Assembly: GCA_016872055.1 (NCBI GenBank)
Contig: VHBH01000005.1
Span: forward strand, 1 to 64,000
Length of the DNA stretch: 64,000 nt
DNA from: Nitrososphaerota archaeon
GTDB lineage: Archaea > Thermoproteota > Nitrososphaeria > Nitrososphaerales > Nitrosopumilaceae
Reading direction: 5' to 3'
Below are positions 28,557 to 37,569 of this stretch, in pieces; position 1 is the stretch's first letter; each line of letters begins with the position of its first letter. A model generated the notes under the pieces. The model had not been told where the DNA came from. It searched no databases and saw only the letters and a program-made list of their open reading frames with translations. Both the position numbers and the translations under genes were made by a program.

Positions 28557-29714
28557 ATGGCACGAAGTTTCCTTTTTACTTCTGAATCAGTAACAGAAGG
28601 ACATCCTGACAAGATTTGTGATAAGGTTTCAGATGCTCTGCTTGACGAATTTTTGCGACAGGATCCAAACTCACGAGTCGCAGTAGAAACAATGACTACA
28701 ACTGGAATTGTCGTAGTTGCAGGCGAGGTAACAACCAAAGCAAAATTTGACATCCAAGATGTGGTCAGAAGAACAATTAAAGAAATCGGATACGACAAGC
28801 CGGAATATGGTTTTGATGCAGACACATGTAGTGTCATGGTTTCAATCCATGCGCAAAGCCCAGATATTTCACAAGGAGTAACTGCAACTGAAAACAAGGA
28901 TCAAGGCGCCGGAGATCAGGGATTGATGTTTGGTTATGCAGTAAACGAATCAGATGAACTAATGCCATTGCCAATACTGATTGCACATCAACTTACACGA
29001 AGACTATCTGAGCTGAGAAAAAGCAAGGGATTACCATGGGTAAGACCAGATGGCAAGTCCCAAGTCACAGTAGAATATGAGGACGGCAAGCCAAAAAGAA
29101 TAGAGGCCATAGTGATTTCAACTCAGCATGCCCCAGAAGTCACCAATGATGAGATAAGAAAGCAGATCATCGAAAAGATCATCAAGCCAGTTTGCGGTAA
29201 ATGGTGGAATGACAAGATCAAAATTCACATAAATCCAACAGGACGATTCGTAATCGGAGGCCCACCAGGAGATTCCGGCCTAACAGGAAGAAAGATCATA
29301 GTAGACACATATGGTGGTGCTGGCAGGCATGGTGGCGGAGCATTTTCTGGTAAAGACCCATCAAAAGTAGACAGATCAGCATGTTACATGTGCAGGTACA
29401 TTGCAAAAAACATCGTTGCCGCGGGTTTGGCAGAAAAATGTGAAGTCCAAGTTGCATATGCAATCGGTGTTGCAGAGCCAGTTTCCCTAATGGTAAATAC
29501 CTTTGGTACAAGCAAAATCCCAGAGGAAGAAATCGAAAATCTCGTGCGAAAGCACTTTGACATGAGACCGGCAGTAATCATTTCCCAATTAGATCTAAAG
29601 CGACCAATTTACAAGGACACTGCAGCATTTGGTCATTTTGGAAGAACCGATGTTGCCTTACCATGGGAAAAAACAGACAAGGCGGATACTCTCAAAAAGG
29701 CAGCGGGTCTATAG
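28557..29714 (+). CDS. metK: S-adenosylmethionine synthetase, bacterial/eukaryotic type
   Basis: 385 aa. Contains [19 protein letters not shown], the ATP motif [12 protein letters not shown] and [17 protein letters not shown]. These belong to the bacterial/eukaryotic MAT family, not to the distinct archaeal MAT family found in most Euryarchaeota and Crenarchaeota. It makes SAM, needed here for radical SAM Tes and the cobalamin methyltransferases. The end overlaps the opposing epimerase gene by 6 nt. Confidence 0.97.
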   Translation: MARSFLFTSESVTEGHPDKICDKVSDALLDEFLRQDPNSRVAVETMTTTGIVVVAGEVTTKAKFDIQDVVRRTIKEIGYDKPEYGFDADTCSVMVSIHAQSPDISQGVTATENKDQGAGDQGLMFGYAVNESDELMPLPILIAHQLTRRLSELRKSKGLPWVRPDGKSQVTVEYEDGKPKRIEAIVISTQHAPEVTNDEIRKQIIEKIIKPVCGKWWNDKIKIHINPTGRFVIGGPPGDSGLTGRKIIVDTYGGAGRHGGGAFSGKDPSKVDRSACYMCRYIAKNIVAAGLAEKCEVQVAYAIGVAEPVSLMVNTFGTSKIPEEEIENLVRKHFDMRPAVIISQLDLKRPIYKDTAAFGHFGRTDVALPWEKTDKADTLKKAAGL

Positions 29715-30545
29715 TACAGGAAATCCTAGTTTTATTCCAGAGAGTTTTTCTAGTTTTTTGTGACTAGACGTAAAATCACCAATCATAATATTGAGATCAT
29801 CAATTCCATATGGGATCTTTTTTGGGTTATTAAGTGCGGTAAAATAGGCCTCTTCCAGAGGAATTTTTTTAATTTTTACTTTTTTACCTTTGATGAATTT
29901 TTTTACATAGCTTTCAAAGCTAATTGTCCTTGGGCCAACCAGATCAACTATTTGGCATGAGAGTTTTTTGTTCATAACACAATTCAAAATTACTTTACAG
30001 ACATCATGGATTGCTATAGGTTGTAGCCTATACAGCCCAGAGCCAGGTATTCGTATTGTCCCTTGCTTGATTTGCTTTGAGAGATTTTTTGATAGAGAAT
30101 CATCTGTCCCAATAATATACGACGATCTAAGAATTGTATAGTCAAGACCTGACTTGATGATTAATTGTTCTGCCTTTAGCTTTGATATGAAATACCCAAA
30201 TGTTGTAGTGTCACTAACTCCTAGACCACTTATATAAACAATTTTTTTTATGTGTGATCTTTTGCACAATCGAATGATTTTTTGTATTTGCTTGACATTG
30301 ATCAGTTCATAATCGGCATCCTTGGTTTGAGCACCAATACCAATCAAGTGAATTAGTGCATCACATTTCATTTTAGGGATATCATCCAAATCTGAAAAAA
30401 TAATGTTTTTTTCAGATTTGAAATGCATGTGTTGTTTTCTTGACAAGGAAATTACTGGAATGTTTTGATCTGCGAGAAATTGTCTAAGATTTTTCCCTAC
30501 AAATCCGGTAGAGCCAGAGATCGCAATTGTGAGTTGTTTTGCCAC
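29709..30545 (-). CDS. NAD(P)-binding epimerase/NmrA-like (NDUFA9-type) protein
   Basis: 278 aa. N-terminal Rossmann motif [15 protein letters not shown] (GxxGxxG) and a second block [26 protein letters not shown] with the Y-x-x-S-K-x-x-x-E variant of the SDR site. Extended/atypical SDRs of this type bind NAD(P) and may have structural roles (as in complex I) or act on sugars or quinones. The role is unknown. Convergent with metK (6-nt overlap). Confidence 0.85.
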   Translation of the reverse strand: MAKQLTIAISGSTGFVGKNLRQFLADQNIPVISLSRKQHMHFKSEKNIIFSDLDDIPKMKCDALIHLIGIGAQTKDADYELINVKQIQKIIRLCKRSHIKKIVYISGLGVSDTTTFGYFISKLKAEQLIIKSGLDYTILRSSYIIGTDDSLSKNLSKQIKQGTIRIPGSGLYRLQPIAIHDVCKVILNCVMNKKLSCQIVDLVGPRTISFESYVKKFIKGKKVKIKKIPLEEAYFTALNNPKKIPYGIDDLNIMIGDFTSSHKKLEKLSGIKLGFPVL

Positions 30546-30598
30546 AAACTAGGAAAATCAACTATAATTTTAAATGTTAAACCAGACTAGAATCATCA

Positions 30599-31036
30599 TT
30601 GAATGTAGCTCAGTGCTATGAAATTTTCGAACTACAAAAAGATGCATCACATAAGGAGATAAAACAGGCTTACAGAAAACTGTCACTTAGGTATCATCCA
30701 GATAGAAACAAAAACAGCGATGCTGAGAAGAAATTCAAAGAAATAACGCAAGCATATCAAATCCTAAAGCTGGAGCGAAAAAAGAACAACTCTACACACA
30801 GAGACGTAGAAACAGCACAGACCGAGTTTTGGAAGTATTATGATAAGAAGACCTCTGAAGTGCATTTTGGTTATGAGGCATATAGAGAAGGACTCAAACG
30901 CAATTTTGGAGTCAATGTAGACGAGTTAAGAGAGTCAGAAGAGAGGCCGGTATCACATAAGATGACACATTTGTTGTTATATGGAGGTCTTGGCGCAATA
31001 GCAATGTGGATAATCATTTCAGAGATACTCAAATAA
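30599..31036 (+). CDS. J-domain protein with C-terminal membrane anchor
   Basis: 145 aa with a TTG start. J domain at residues about 3-60, with HPD intact ([19 protein letters not shown]). It then has a charged linker and one hydrophobic segment at the end ([21 protein letters not shown]). It is not type I: there is no zinc finger. It would recruit DnaK to the membrane, for example during membrane-protein folding. It stands alone, 39 nt before cbiD. Confidence 0.88.
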   Translation: MNVAQCYEIFELQKDASHKEIKQAYRKLSLRYHPDRNKNSDAEKKFKEITQAYQILKLERKKNNSTHRDVETAQTEFWKYYDKKTSEVHFGYEAYREGLKRNFGVNVDELRESEERPVSHKMTHLLLYGGLGAIAMWIIISEILK

Positions 31037-31075
31037 TCCAATAAGAGTTATTATCCAAAAATAGAATTAGTCATT

Positions 31076-32167
31076 GTGACTGAAACTGAAAAACCTCGCC
31101 AAAAACTGCGAACAGGTTTTACTACAGGCACATGTGCAACAGCGGCTGCAAGAGCAGCTCTGATATCAATAATTACAAAAAAGAAGATCAATTCGATCAA
31201 GGTTTCACTACCAAAAGAAAAAGAAATAACAATCAACATTGAAAGCTGTGAATTTAGCGATATCACATCAAAATGCTCCGTGATTAAGGATGGAGGAGAC
31301 GATCCAGATGTTACACATGGTGCAGAAATATTTGTCGACTTGGAAATAACAGACAACACAGGCCAGATCGAAATTGATGGTGGGGATGGAGTCGGGCGGG
31401 TAACAAAGCTTGGTTTAGGCCTCGAAGTTGGCTCTGCCGCAATAAACTCCACACCAAAGAAAATGATAATTCAAAATTTGACAGAAGTGGGAAAGGAAGT
31501 ATTGCAAAAAAATGGAATAAGAGTTGTGATTTCTGTTCCAAAGGGAAAAGAGATCGCACCAAAGACAGACAACCCAAGGCTCGGAATTATAAATGGAATA
31601 TCGATTCTTGGTACCACCGGTATAGTAATTCCATATTCTACAGCATCATTTGCTGCATCAATACGTCAAAGCCTTGATGTCAACGTTGCAATGGGAGACA
31701 ACACGGTAGTTCTGACAACAGGTGGAAGATCTGAAGATTTTGCTAAAAAAGAGATCAAGCTGCCAGACCATTGTTTTGTTCAGATGGGTGATTTTTCTGG
31801 ATATACAATTCAGCAGTGTGCCAAAAAATCAATCAAAAAGGCACATGTTGCCGGATTCATAGGTAAGCTAACTAAGATTGCAATGGGCGTAAAGCAGACT
31901 CATGTAAAGGGCTCCAAAGTAGACATGGATTTTTTGGCAAAAATGGCGCAGAAATACTATGCCGGTCAAGAAGTCATACAAGATATAAAAAAAGCAAACA
32001 CCGCAAGACATGTCCAAGAAATCATAATCAAAAACAAGATAGGTGGATTTTTTACCGGTGTTTGCAAGGAAGCCTATGAGCAGATGCGCGCTCACTCTGA
32101 GAATAAAGTTGAGATTGACGTAATTCTCTTTGATTTTGATGGTCATACATTAGGTAGATATCCCTAA
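31076..32167 (+). CDS. cbiD: Cobalt-precorrin-5B (C1)-methyltransferase CbiD
   Basis: 363 aa with a GTG start. The CbiD signature LRTGFTTGTCATAAARAAL is at residues about 10-28, and GDGVGRVTKLGLGLEVG near 105. It methylates C1 of cobalt-precorrin-5B in the anaerobic (early cobalt insertion) corrin pathway, using SAM. First gene of the cbiD-cbiG-cbiX-cbiC run; the gap to cbiG is 36 nt and may hold an internal promoter. Confidence 0.97.
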   Translation: MTETEKPRQKLRTGFTTGTCATAAARAALISIITKKKINSIKVSLPKEKEITINIESCEFSDITSKCSVIKDGGDDPDVTHGAEIFVDLEITDNTGQIEIDGGDGVGRVTKLGLGLEVGSAAINSTPKKMIIQNLTEVGKEVLQKNGIRVVISVPKGKEIAPKTDNPRLGIINGISILGTTGIVIPYSTASFAASIRQSLDVNVAMGDNTVVLTTGGRSEDFAKKEIKLPDHCFVQMGDFSGYTIQQCAKKSIKKAHVAGFIGKLTKIAMGVKQTHVKGSKVDMDFLAKMAQKYYAGQEVIQDIKKANTARHVQEIIIKNKIGGFFTGVCKEAYEQMRAHSENKVEIDVILFDFDGHTLGRYP

Positions 32168-32203
32168 CAAGAAAATTTATCTAGCAACAAAAAACGGCAA
32201 GAC

Positions 32204-33259
32204 ATGGATAAAGTTGCAATTTTGGCAATTACAAAAAATGGTATCAGGATTGCATCTACAATCAAACAATTTTTCCCAGGGTGGGAAATCTTTGCGCCAT
32301 CAAAATTTCAGAATAATGCCATTTCTGCAACATGGTACAACGAGCAAACTTCGGTCAAAGTGGCAGAACTTTTTGGAAGATTCGATGGCCTGGTTTGTCT
32401 ATTTTCCCTTGGTGCGGCAATAAGGCTTGTCTCACCATTTCTTAAGGATAAAAAAGTAGACCCGGCGGTAATAGTAATTGACGATAAGGCAAGTTTTGTA
32501 ATTTCAGCCTTGTCTGGCCACATAGGAGGAGCAAACGAGCTAACAGAAGAGATTGCCAAAAAGATTGGCGCAACACCAGTAGTAACTACGGCAGCAGACG
32601 TAAACAAAACCATACCAGTGGACTTGGTTGGCCAAGAGTTTGGCTGGGAAATAGAGGACGATTCTAGTGTCACTAGAATCAGTGCCTTCATGGTAAATGA
32701 GGAAAAAATTGGGATATACCAAGAGGTTGGAGAAAAGAACTGGTGGAAATCAGAGTTGCCAAAAAACGTCACAATCTACCAAACAATCGATCAACTCATG
32801 CAATCAGATTCGAAGGCATATTTGATCATATCAGACAAGATAATTAGTGACATAATTGCAAAAAATTCTGTGATATACAGACCTAAGACACTTGTTGTCG
32901 GTATTGGGTTACATGGGGACACCTCAAAAGAAAAGATCAAAGAATGCCTCAACCTTACTCTGGCAAAACACGATCTCAGCGCAAAATGCATAGCAAGATT
33001 TGTTTCAATCAAAAAACCTAAAGACGTTCAAGGATTAGTCGATGCTGGAAAAGACATGCAAATACCACTAGAATATTTTGATAGGGAGGAGCTTGCCAGA
33101 GTTACCATCCCAAATCCCTCACAGATGGTGGAGGCCTATGAGGGAACCCCAAGCGTATCAGAAGCTGCCGCAATCAAGAGCTCAGGTGGAATACTAGTCG
33201 TTGAAAAGCAGAAATTCCCGCCAGATCTTACAATTGCAATAGCAAGGATTGAAAAATGA
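32204..33259 (+). CDS. cbiG: Cobalt-precorrin-5A hydrolase CbiG
   Basis: 351 aa. The N-terminal domain has LVCLFSLGAAIRLVSPFLKD and SALSGHIGGANELT; the C-terminal CbiG_C domain has VVGIGLHGDTSKE and PSVSEAAAIKSSGG. It opens the delta-lactone of cobalt-precorrin-5A with loss of a two-carbon unit. It overlaps cbiX by 4 nt, indicating coupled translation. Confidence 0.95.
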   Translation: MDKVAILAITKNGIRIASTIKQFFPGWEIFAPSKFQNNAISATWYNEQTSVKVAELFGRFDGLVCLFSLGAAIRLVSPFLKDKKVDPAVIVIDDKASFVISALSGHIGGANELTEEIAKKIGATPVVTTAADVNKTIPVDLVGQEFGWEIEDDSSVTRISAFMVNEEKIGIYQEVGEKNWWKSELPKNVTIYQTIDQLMQSDSKAYLIISDKIISDIIAKNSVIYRPKTLVVGIGLHGDTSKEKIKECLNLTLAKHDLSAKCIARFVSIKKPKDVQGLVDAGKDMQIPLEYFDREELARVTIPNPSQMVEAYEGTPSVSEAAAIKSSGGILVVEKQKFPPDLTIAIARIEK

Positions 33260-34008
33260 AGCGTGGACTATTACTAATCGATAGGGGAAGTAGAGAGCAA
33301 GAGGCAAAGAATGAGCTGGAATACATTTGTAAAAAGATCCAGCAAAAGAGAGACTATGCCTATGTGAATTACTGTTTTTTGGAAGTGGTTCCGCCGTATA
33401 TTGAGGAAGGAATTACAAATTGCCATAAAGAGGAAATTGATGCACTGACCATAGTTCCATATTTTCTATATCCAGGAAAAAAAGTCAAAAATGCAGTAAC
33501 AGAGGCCGCAAAACTTCAGGCAAAAACCAAGGTCAAGTTCGTGGTGACAAAGCCAATGTCCATGCACAAGAGCATGGTAGAGATTGTAAACTCCAAAATA
33601 GAATTGGCCTTGAAGAAAAACAGTATTGCACTATCAAATAACAAAGTGGATGTTTTGGTGATAGGTCATGGAAGCAAGGACCCAAACGCCCAGATTTCAA
33701 TGAAATACGTAATTGATAATCTCAGACCAAGCTACAGAAATGTCGAACATTGTTTTTTGGAAATAGAAGAGCCAAACATTGCTCAGGGAATACAAAAATG
33801 CGACAAGAACAATCCCGAAGTCCTAGTAATTGTGTTTTATTTTCTGCATGAGGGGGCACATGTAAAAAGAGACATTCACCAAGATCTCAATCCAGCACTA
33901 GAAAAATCCACATTAAAAAAAACCATCATAACAGAACATATTGGAACAGATGATAAGATGATCGATTTTGTTTTAGAGCGAGTACGTGAGGCAGAGAATG
34001 CAAACTAG
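33256..34008 (+). CDS. cbiX: Sirohydrochlorin cobaltochelatase CbiX (two-domain form)
   Basis: 250 aa made of two CbiX-like halves. The C-terminal half keeps the metal-site residues (VLVIGHGSKDP at about 135-145; FYFLHEGAHVKRDI at about 200-213). The N-terminal half has LLLIDRGSREQ and PYFLYPGKKVKN, so both expected His ligands are gone. The protein thus seems to have one active half. It inserts Co2+ into sirohydrochlorin. Start ATG in a 4-nt overlap with cbiG. Confidence 0.9.
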   Translation: MKRGLLLIDRGSREQEAKNELEYICKKIQQKRDYAYVNYCFLEVVPPYIEEGITNCHKEEIDALTIVPYFLYPGKKVKNAVTEAAKLQAKTKVKFVVTKPMSMHKSMVEIVNSKIELALKKNSIALSNNKVDVLVIGHGSKDPNAQISMKYVIDNLRPSYRNVEHCFLEIEEPNIAQGIQKCDKNNPEVLVIVFYFLHEGAHVKRDIHQDLNPALEKSTLKKTIITEHIGTDDKMIDFVLERVREAENAN

Positions 34009-34627
34009 TAAAGGCCAATCAATAGAAGACGAAAGCATGGAGATAATAGAGCGTGAGATCGGCCCACACCCATACAAAGGACATGAATGGAAAATAGTGC
34101 GAAGAGTGATTCATTCTACTGCCGACTTTGACTTTGCAGGCAAAAATGGATTAGTTTTTCACAAAGATGCTGTATCGTCAGGCCTTGACGCCCTAAGATC
34201 ATGTAAGAATATCATAGTTGATGTAAACGGAATAATCGGCCTTCTCAACAAGCAAAACTTGGCTGACTTTAAGACAAGCGTCATTTGCGACATTTCAAAT
34301 CCAGTTGTTGTAAAAGAAGCAACAAGACTAGGTAAAACCCGTGCCCAAACGGCAATGAGAATTAGGGCAAAAGAGATGAACGATGCAGTGATAGCGATTG
34401 GCAATGCTCCTACTGCCCTCCTAGAAGTAATTCAGATGGTGAAAGAAGGAATAACAAAACCGGGCCTAATAATTGGCGTACCAGTTGGATTTGTCTGTGC
34501 AGCAGAATCCAAGGAAGATCTGCAAAAGATGGACATTCCGTTTATTACAAACAAGGGTAGAAAGGGTGGAACTCCTTGTGCCTCTGCAATTGTCAATGCT
34601 CTCTTTAAGATAATTCGAGAAGGTTAG
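33998..34627 (+). CDS. cbiC: Cobalt-precorrin-8 methylmutase CbiC
   Basis: About 209 aa from ATG 33998, which overlaps cbiX by 11 nt; an in-frame Met at 33986 is the alternative. Family features: RRVIHSTADFDFAG with the catalytic His, CDISNPVVVKEATRLGKTRAQTAMR, and GFVCAAESKEDL. It moves the methyl group from C11 to C12 to give cobyrinate. Its stop overlaps that of the opposing cbiA by 4 nt (TTAG). Confidence 0.95.
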   Translation: MQTSKGQSIEDESMEIIEREIGPHPYKGHEWKIVRRVIHSTADFDFAGKNGLVFHKDAVSSGLDALRSCKNIIVDVNGIIGLLNKQNLADFKTSVICDISNPVVVKEATRLGKTRAQTAMRIRAKEMNDAVIAIGNAPTALLEVIQMVKEGITKPGLIIGVPVGFVCAAESKEDLQKMDIPFITNKGRKGGTPCASAIVNALFKIIREG

Positions 34628-35979
34628 GTTTTAGAAAATTTCATGCAATTATTTACAAAATTTTTAGCATGGGCTGCCCTATCAAAATAAAGATGCATGT
34701 ATGACGCTAAAGCATTATCTTGGATCAGTCCGTCTTTTTTGTTTTTGATTCCAACTCCAATTGAAAGATCGTATGCAAATTTTGCATCCTTGGGTATTGA
34801 GCTTAGCTCGGAGTAATGGAATTCATGGCCAAACAATCTTGTTGAGCTTTTTGCAATTATGCAGTTTGAGACCACATTTGCTCTAGTATAGTTTAGTGTC
34901 ATTTTCTTTTCCATGCTTGTTACGGCGTCAAATAATCCCACCATTGAATATTTTTTAGAATCATATTCAATTGATTTTGTAAGGTACATCAGTCCTCCAC
35001 ATTCGCCGTATATAGGCATGTTTTGCTCTGCTAGTTTCTTTATCGATTTTTTCATTGATTGGTTTTTTGCAAGTGGCTGTCCTAGCACCTCTGGAAATCC
35101 TCCTCCAATGTAAATTCCAGAGCATTCAGGCGGAGAATCATCAGAAATTGGACTGAAAAACTCTATTTTTGCGCCATTTCTACGCAGCGAATCAAAGTTA
35201 TCATAATAATAGAAATTAAATGACTTATCAAGGGCAACGGCTACTGTTACCTTTGGCTTTTGCGGTTTTTGCCCAGATGGATTTGGTATTGTGCCGGCGC
35301 GATTTGCAATTGAGATTATCTTTTCAATGTCCAGATTCACAGAGATTGTCTTTGCAATTTTTTTGATTTTCTCCTTGAGATGCACCTGCTCTACTGCAGG
35401 AATTAGTCCTAGATGGCGTGATTCTAACAATAGTTCGGAATTTTTTGGAATGCAACCAAGAACAGGAATTTTTAGTGGCGCAAGCGCTGACCTGCACATT
35501 TCTTCGTGTTTTTTGCTTCCAAGCTTGTTAAGAATTAGGCCAATAATTCTGGAATTTCTATGGAATTTTACATAGCCTAATGCAGTTGCTGCAATAGAGC
35601 GTGCGGTTTTGCTTGCATCCAAGACCAAGATGACTGGCGACTCTAGAATTGTTGCAATATGATGTGTACTGGACTGGTTTGTTGCCCCGGAAAATCCATC
35701 ATAATATCCCATCACACCTTCTATGACAGAAATGTCGGATTGGGAGTTTTTTGCAAAGCCCTCAAGTATTGCATCTTTGCCCATTATCCACGAATCTAGG
35801 TTTCTTGCAGTATTGCCGGATATCGCGGAAAGATACGTAGGATCGATGTAGTCAGGGCCAACCTTATACGGCTGAACCGAATATCCCTTTTGCTTGATTC
35901 CATAGATGATAGAGCAGGTAATTGAGGTCTTGCCTACACCACTTGTGGTACCCGCAATTACTATTCTGGGGATTTTCAT
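34624..35979 (-). CDS. cbiA: Cobyrinate a,c-diamide synthase CbiA
   Basis: 451 aa. N-terminal P-loop GTTSGVGKTSITCSII (about 9-24) and DRAAHAK near the end. The class I-like glutamine amidotransferase domain has YGECGGLMYL, with the nucleophile Cys near residue 325. It amidates the a and c side chains of cobyrinate using ATP and glutamine. It is on the opposite strand to cbiC and divergent from cobO, so its promoter lies in the 62-bp gap at 35980-36041. Confidence 0.96.
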   Translation of the reverse strand: MKIPRIVIAGTTSGVGKTSITCSIIYGIKQKGYSVQPYKVGPDYIDPTYLSAISGNTARNLDSWIMGKDAILEGFAKNSQSDISVIEGVMGYYDGFSGATNQSSTHHIATILESPVILVLDASKTARSIAATALGYVKFHRNSRIIGLILNKLGSKKHEEMCRSALAPLKIPVLGCIPKNSELLLESRHLGLIPAVEQVHLKEKIKKIAKTISVNLDIEKIISIANRAGTIPNPSGQKPQKPKVTVAVALDKSFNFYYYDNFDSLRRNGAKIEFFSPISDDSPPECSGIYIGGGFPEVLGQPLAKNQSMKKSIKKLAEQNMPIYGECGGLMYLTKSIEYDSKKYSMVGLFDAVTSMEKKMTLNYTRANVVSNCIIAKSSTRLFGHEFHYSELSSIPKDAKFAYDLSIGVGIKNKKDGLIQDNALASYMHLYFDRAAHAKNFVNNCMKFSKT

Positions 35980-36041
35980 TTTCTTTCTCTTAAAATTAGA
36001 ACTATACCAATCTTTTTCTAGCCTAAAATGGTTATTTGGTT

Positions 36042-36572
36042 ATGGATGAAGGTCTTGTAATTGTGTATACAGGCAATGGCAAGGGAAAAACCACTGCCGC
36101 ACTAGGCATGGCACTTCGGGCAATAGGACACGATCACACCATTTGTATGATCCAGTTCATCAAAGGATCATGGCATTATGGCGAGATGAGCTCTTCCAAG
36201 AGACTAGAGCCAGAGTTTGAGCTAACAGCAGTAGGAAAGGGCTTTGTTGGTATTTTGGATGACAAGACTCCAAAAGAAGTACACCAAAAAATCGCCAAAG
36301 AGGCAATAGAGATAGCAAAACAGAAAATTCTTTCAGAAAAATACAACATTGTAATCCTAGATGAAATCAATTATGCAGTAAATTTGGAGCTAGTTGATGT
36401 TAAAGATGTTTTAGATTTGATAAAAATCAGGCCTCAAAAAGTAACTCTTGTACTGACTGGAAATCATGTAAAACAGCAAATAGTGGATGTGGCGGATCTG
36501 GTCACAGAGATGCGAGAGATAAAACATCCATTTCAGAAAGGAATCCGCGCAAAAAAAGGTATTGATTTTTAG
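36042..36572 (+). CDS. cobO: Corrinoid adenosyltransferase (CobO/CobA type)
   Basis: About 176 aa from ATG 36042 (an in-frame TTG lies 6 nt upstream). P-loop YTGNGKGKTTAALGMALRAIG and the CobA/CobO motifs FIKGSWHYGE, VILDEINYAV and VLTGNH. It transfers the 5'-deoxyadenosyl group from ATP to Co(I) corrinoid. It follows the cobalamin block and is divergent from cbiA. Confidence 0.94.
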   Translation: MDEGLVIVYTGNGKGKTTAALGMALRAIGHDHTICMIQFIKGSWHYGEMSSSKRLEPEFELTAVGKGFVGILDDKTPKEVHQKIAKEAIEIAKQKILSEKYNIVILDEINYAVNLELVDVKDVLDLIKIRPQKVTLVLTGNHVKQQIVDVADLVTEMREIKHPFQKGIRAKKGIDF

Positions 36573-36608
36573 ACAACATTAAATTATGTAGCCCAAGCCA
36601 GAGCTGCA

Positions 36609-37409
36609 TTGGTCACTCAAACTCAGGAGCTTCCAGAAATAGGTGAGATTGTTCTTGCAACTATCAGTAAGCTGACTGATCACGGAGCATACGTAACTCT
36701 GGACGAATATGATAACATGCAGGGCTTTTTGCACGTATCAGAGATTGCACCCGGTTGGGTTCGCTCTGTCAACAAGTTTGTGCGCGAGGGCGAAAAAAAG
36801 GTCCTCCTAGTAAAAAAGGTGAATCCCGGCCGATCCGAAATTGATCTTTCACTTAAACAAGTATCAAAGGAGCAACAAAAGAAAAAGCTTCTTGAGGTAA
36901 AAAGAATTGAAAAAGGCATAACACTGCTGGATGCGGTGAAGACGTCAGCAGGGTTAACAGACAATGACATTGAAAAGCTAGAGGATGCAATTTTTTCAAA
37001 ATATGATTTTGTTTATGACGCGTTTTTGGATGTAGCGACGAAGGGAATTGTGGCACTAGATGAGCTCAAGCTGGCAAAAAAGACCGAATCTGCAATACAA
37101 GAGACAAGCTCCAAGATAAAGCCGCCATCTGTTGAGATACGCGGAATTTGTGAGCTGACATGCAGCCAGCCAAACGGTGTTGAAGTAATCAAGAACGCAA
37201 TCTTAGATTCCATTGGTGATCAGACAGCAAGCATTTCCGTTACCTATATTGGAGCACCAAAATACAGACTAAGTGTCACAGGTCCAGACTTTAAGACAGC
37301 GGAAAGAATGCTCAAGCCAGTTCTTGACAAAATTCAAAAAATCATAGAAAAGAACAACGGCATCTTTAGCTTTACCAGAGAAGAGTCAAAAAAGACAAGG
37401 GAAGGATAA
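36609..37409 (+). CDS. eif2a: Translation initiation factor aIF2 subunit alpha
   Basis: 266 aa from a TTG start; the first downstream ATG would remove part of the S1 domain, so TTG is needed. S1 OB domain at about 8-85 (GEIVLATISKLTDHGAYVTLDEYDNMQGFLHVSEIA), then the helical domain and the C-terminal alpha-beta domain that contacts aIF2-gamma. It is one of three subunits delivering Met-tRNAi. Followed by nop10 after one base. Confidence 0.96.
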   Translation: MVTQTQELPEIGEIVLATISKLTDHGAYVTLDEYDNMQGFLHVSEIAPGWVRSVNKFVREGEKKVLLVKKVNPGRSEIDLSLKQVSKEQQKKKLLEVKRIEKGITLLDAVKTSAGLTDNDIEKLEDAIFSKYDFVYDAFLDVATKGIVALDELKLAKKTESAIQETSSKIKPPSVEIRGICELTCSQPNGVEVIKNAILDSIGDQTASISVTYIGAPKYRLSVTGPDFKTAERMLKPVLDKIQKIIEKNNGIFSFTREESKKTREG

Positions 37410-37410
37410 C

Positions 37411-37569
37411 TTGAAGTTCCAGCTCCGCAAGTGCTCAGAGTGCAAAAAATACACATTAAAGGAAGAATGTCCCGCTTGTCAAGCAAAAACCATAACGGCT
37501 CACCCAGCCAAATTCTCACCAGACGACAAGTACGCTCGCTACAGAATAATGAACAAATTCAAGGACTAG
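37411..37569 (+). CDS. nop10: H/ACA RNP protein Nop10
   Basis: 52 aa with a TTG start directly after the aIF2-alpha stop. The N-terminal zinc ribbon is LRKCSECKKYTLKEECPACQ (CxxC...CxxC), followed by the conserved HPAKFSPDDKYARYR. Nop10 is part of the archaeal H/ACA RNP that makes pseudouridine in rRNA. aIF2-alpha-nop10 is a conserved archaeal gene order. Its stop shares CTAG with the opposing STT3 fusion gene. Confidence 0.95.
   Translation: MKFQLRKCSECKKYTLKEECPACQAKTITAHPAKFSPDDKYARYRIMNKFKD

Noticed and set aside
31037-31075. Possible cobalamin riboswitch before cbiD
   Set aside because: The gap is only 39 nt, too short for the B12 aptamer, and B12 riboswitches are not expected here.
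32308-32772. 154-codon open frame antisense to cbiG
   Set aside because: Complement of a well-supported CbiG sequence; low-complexity Ser/Phe product.
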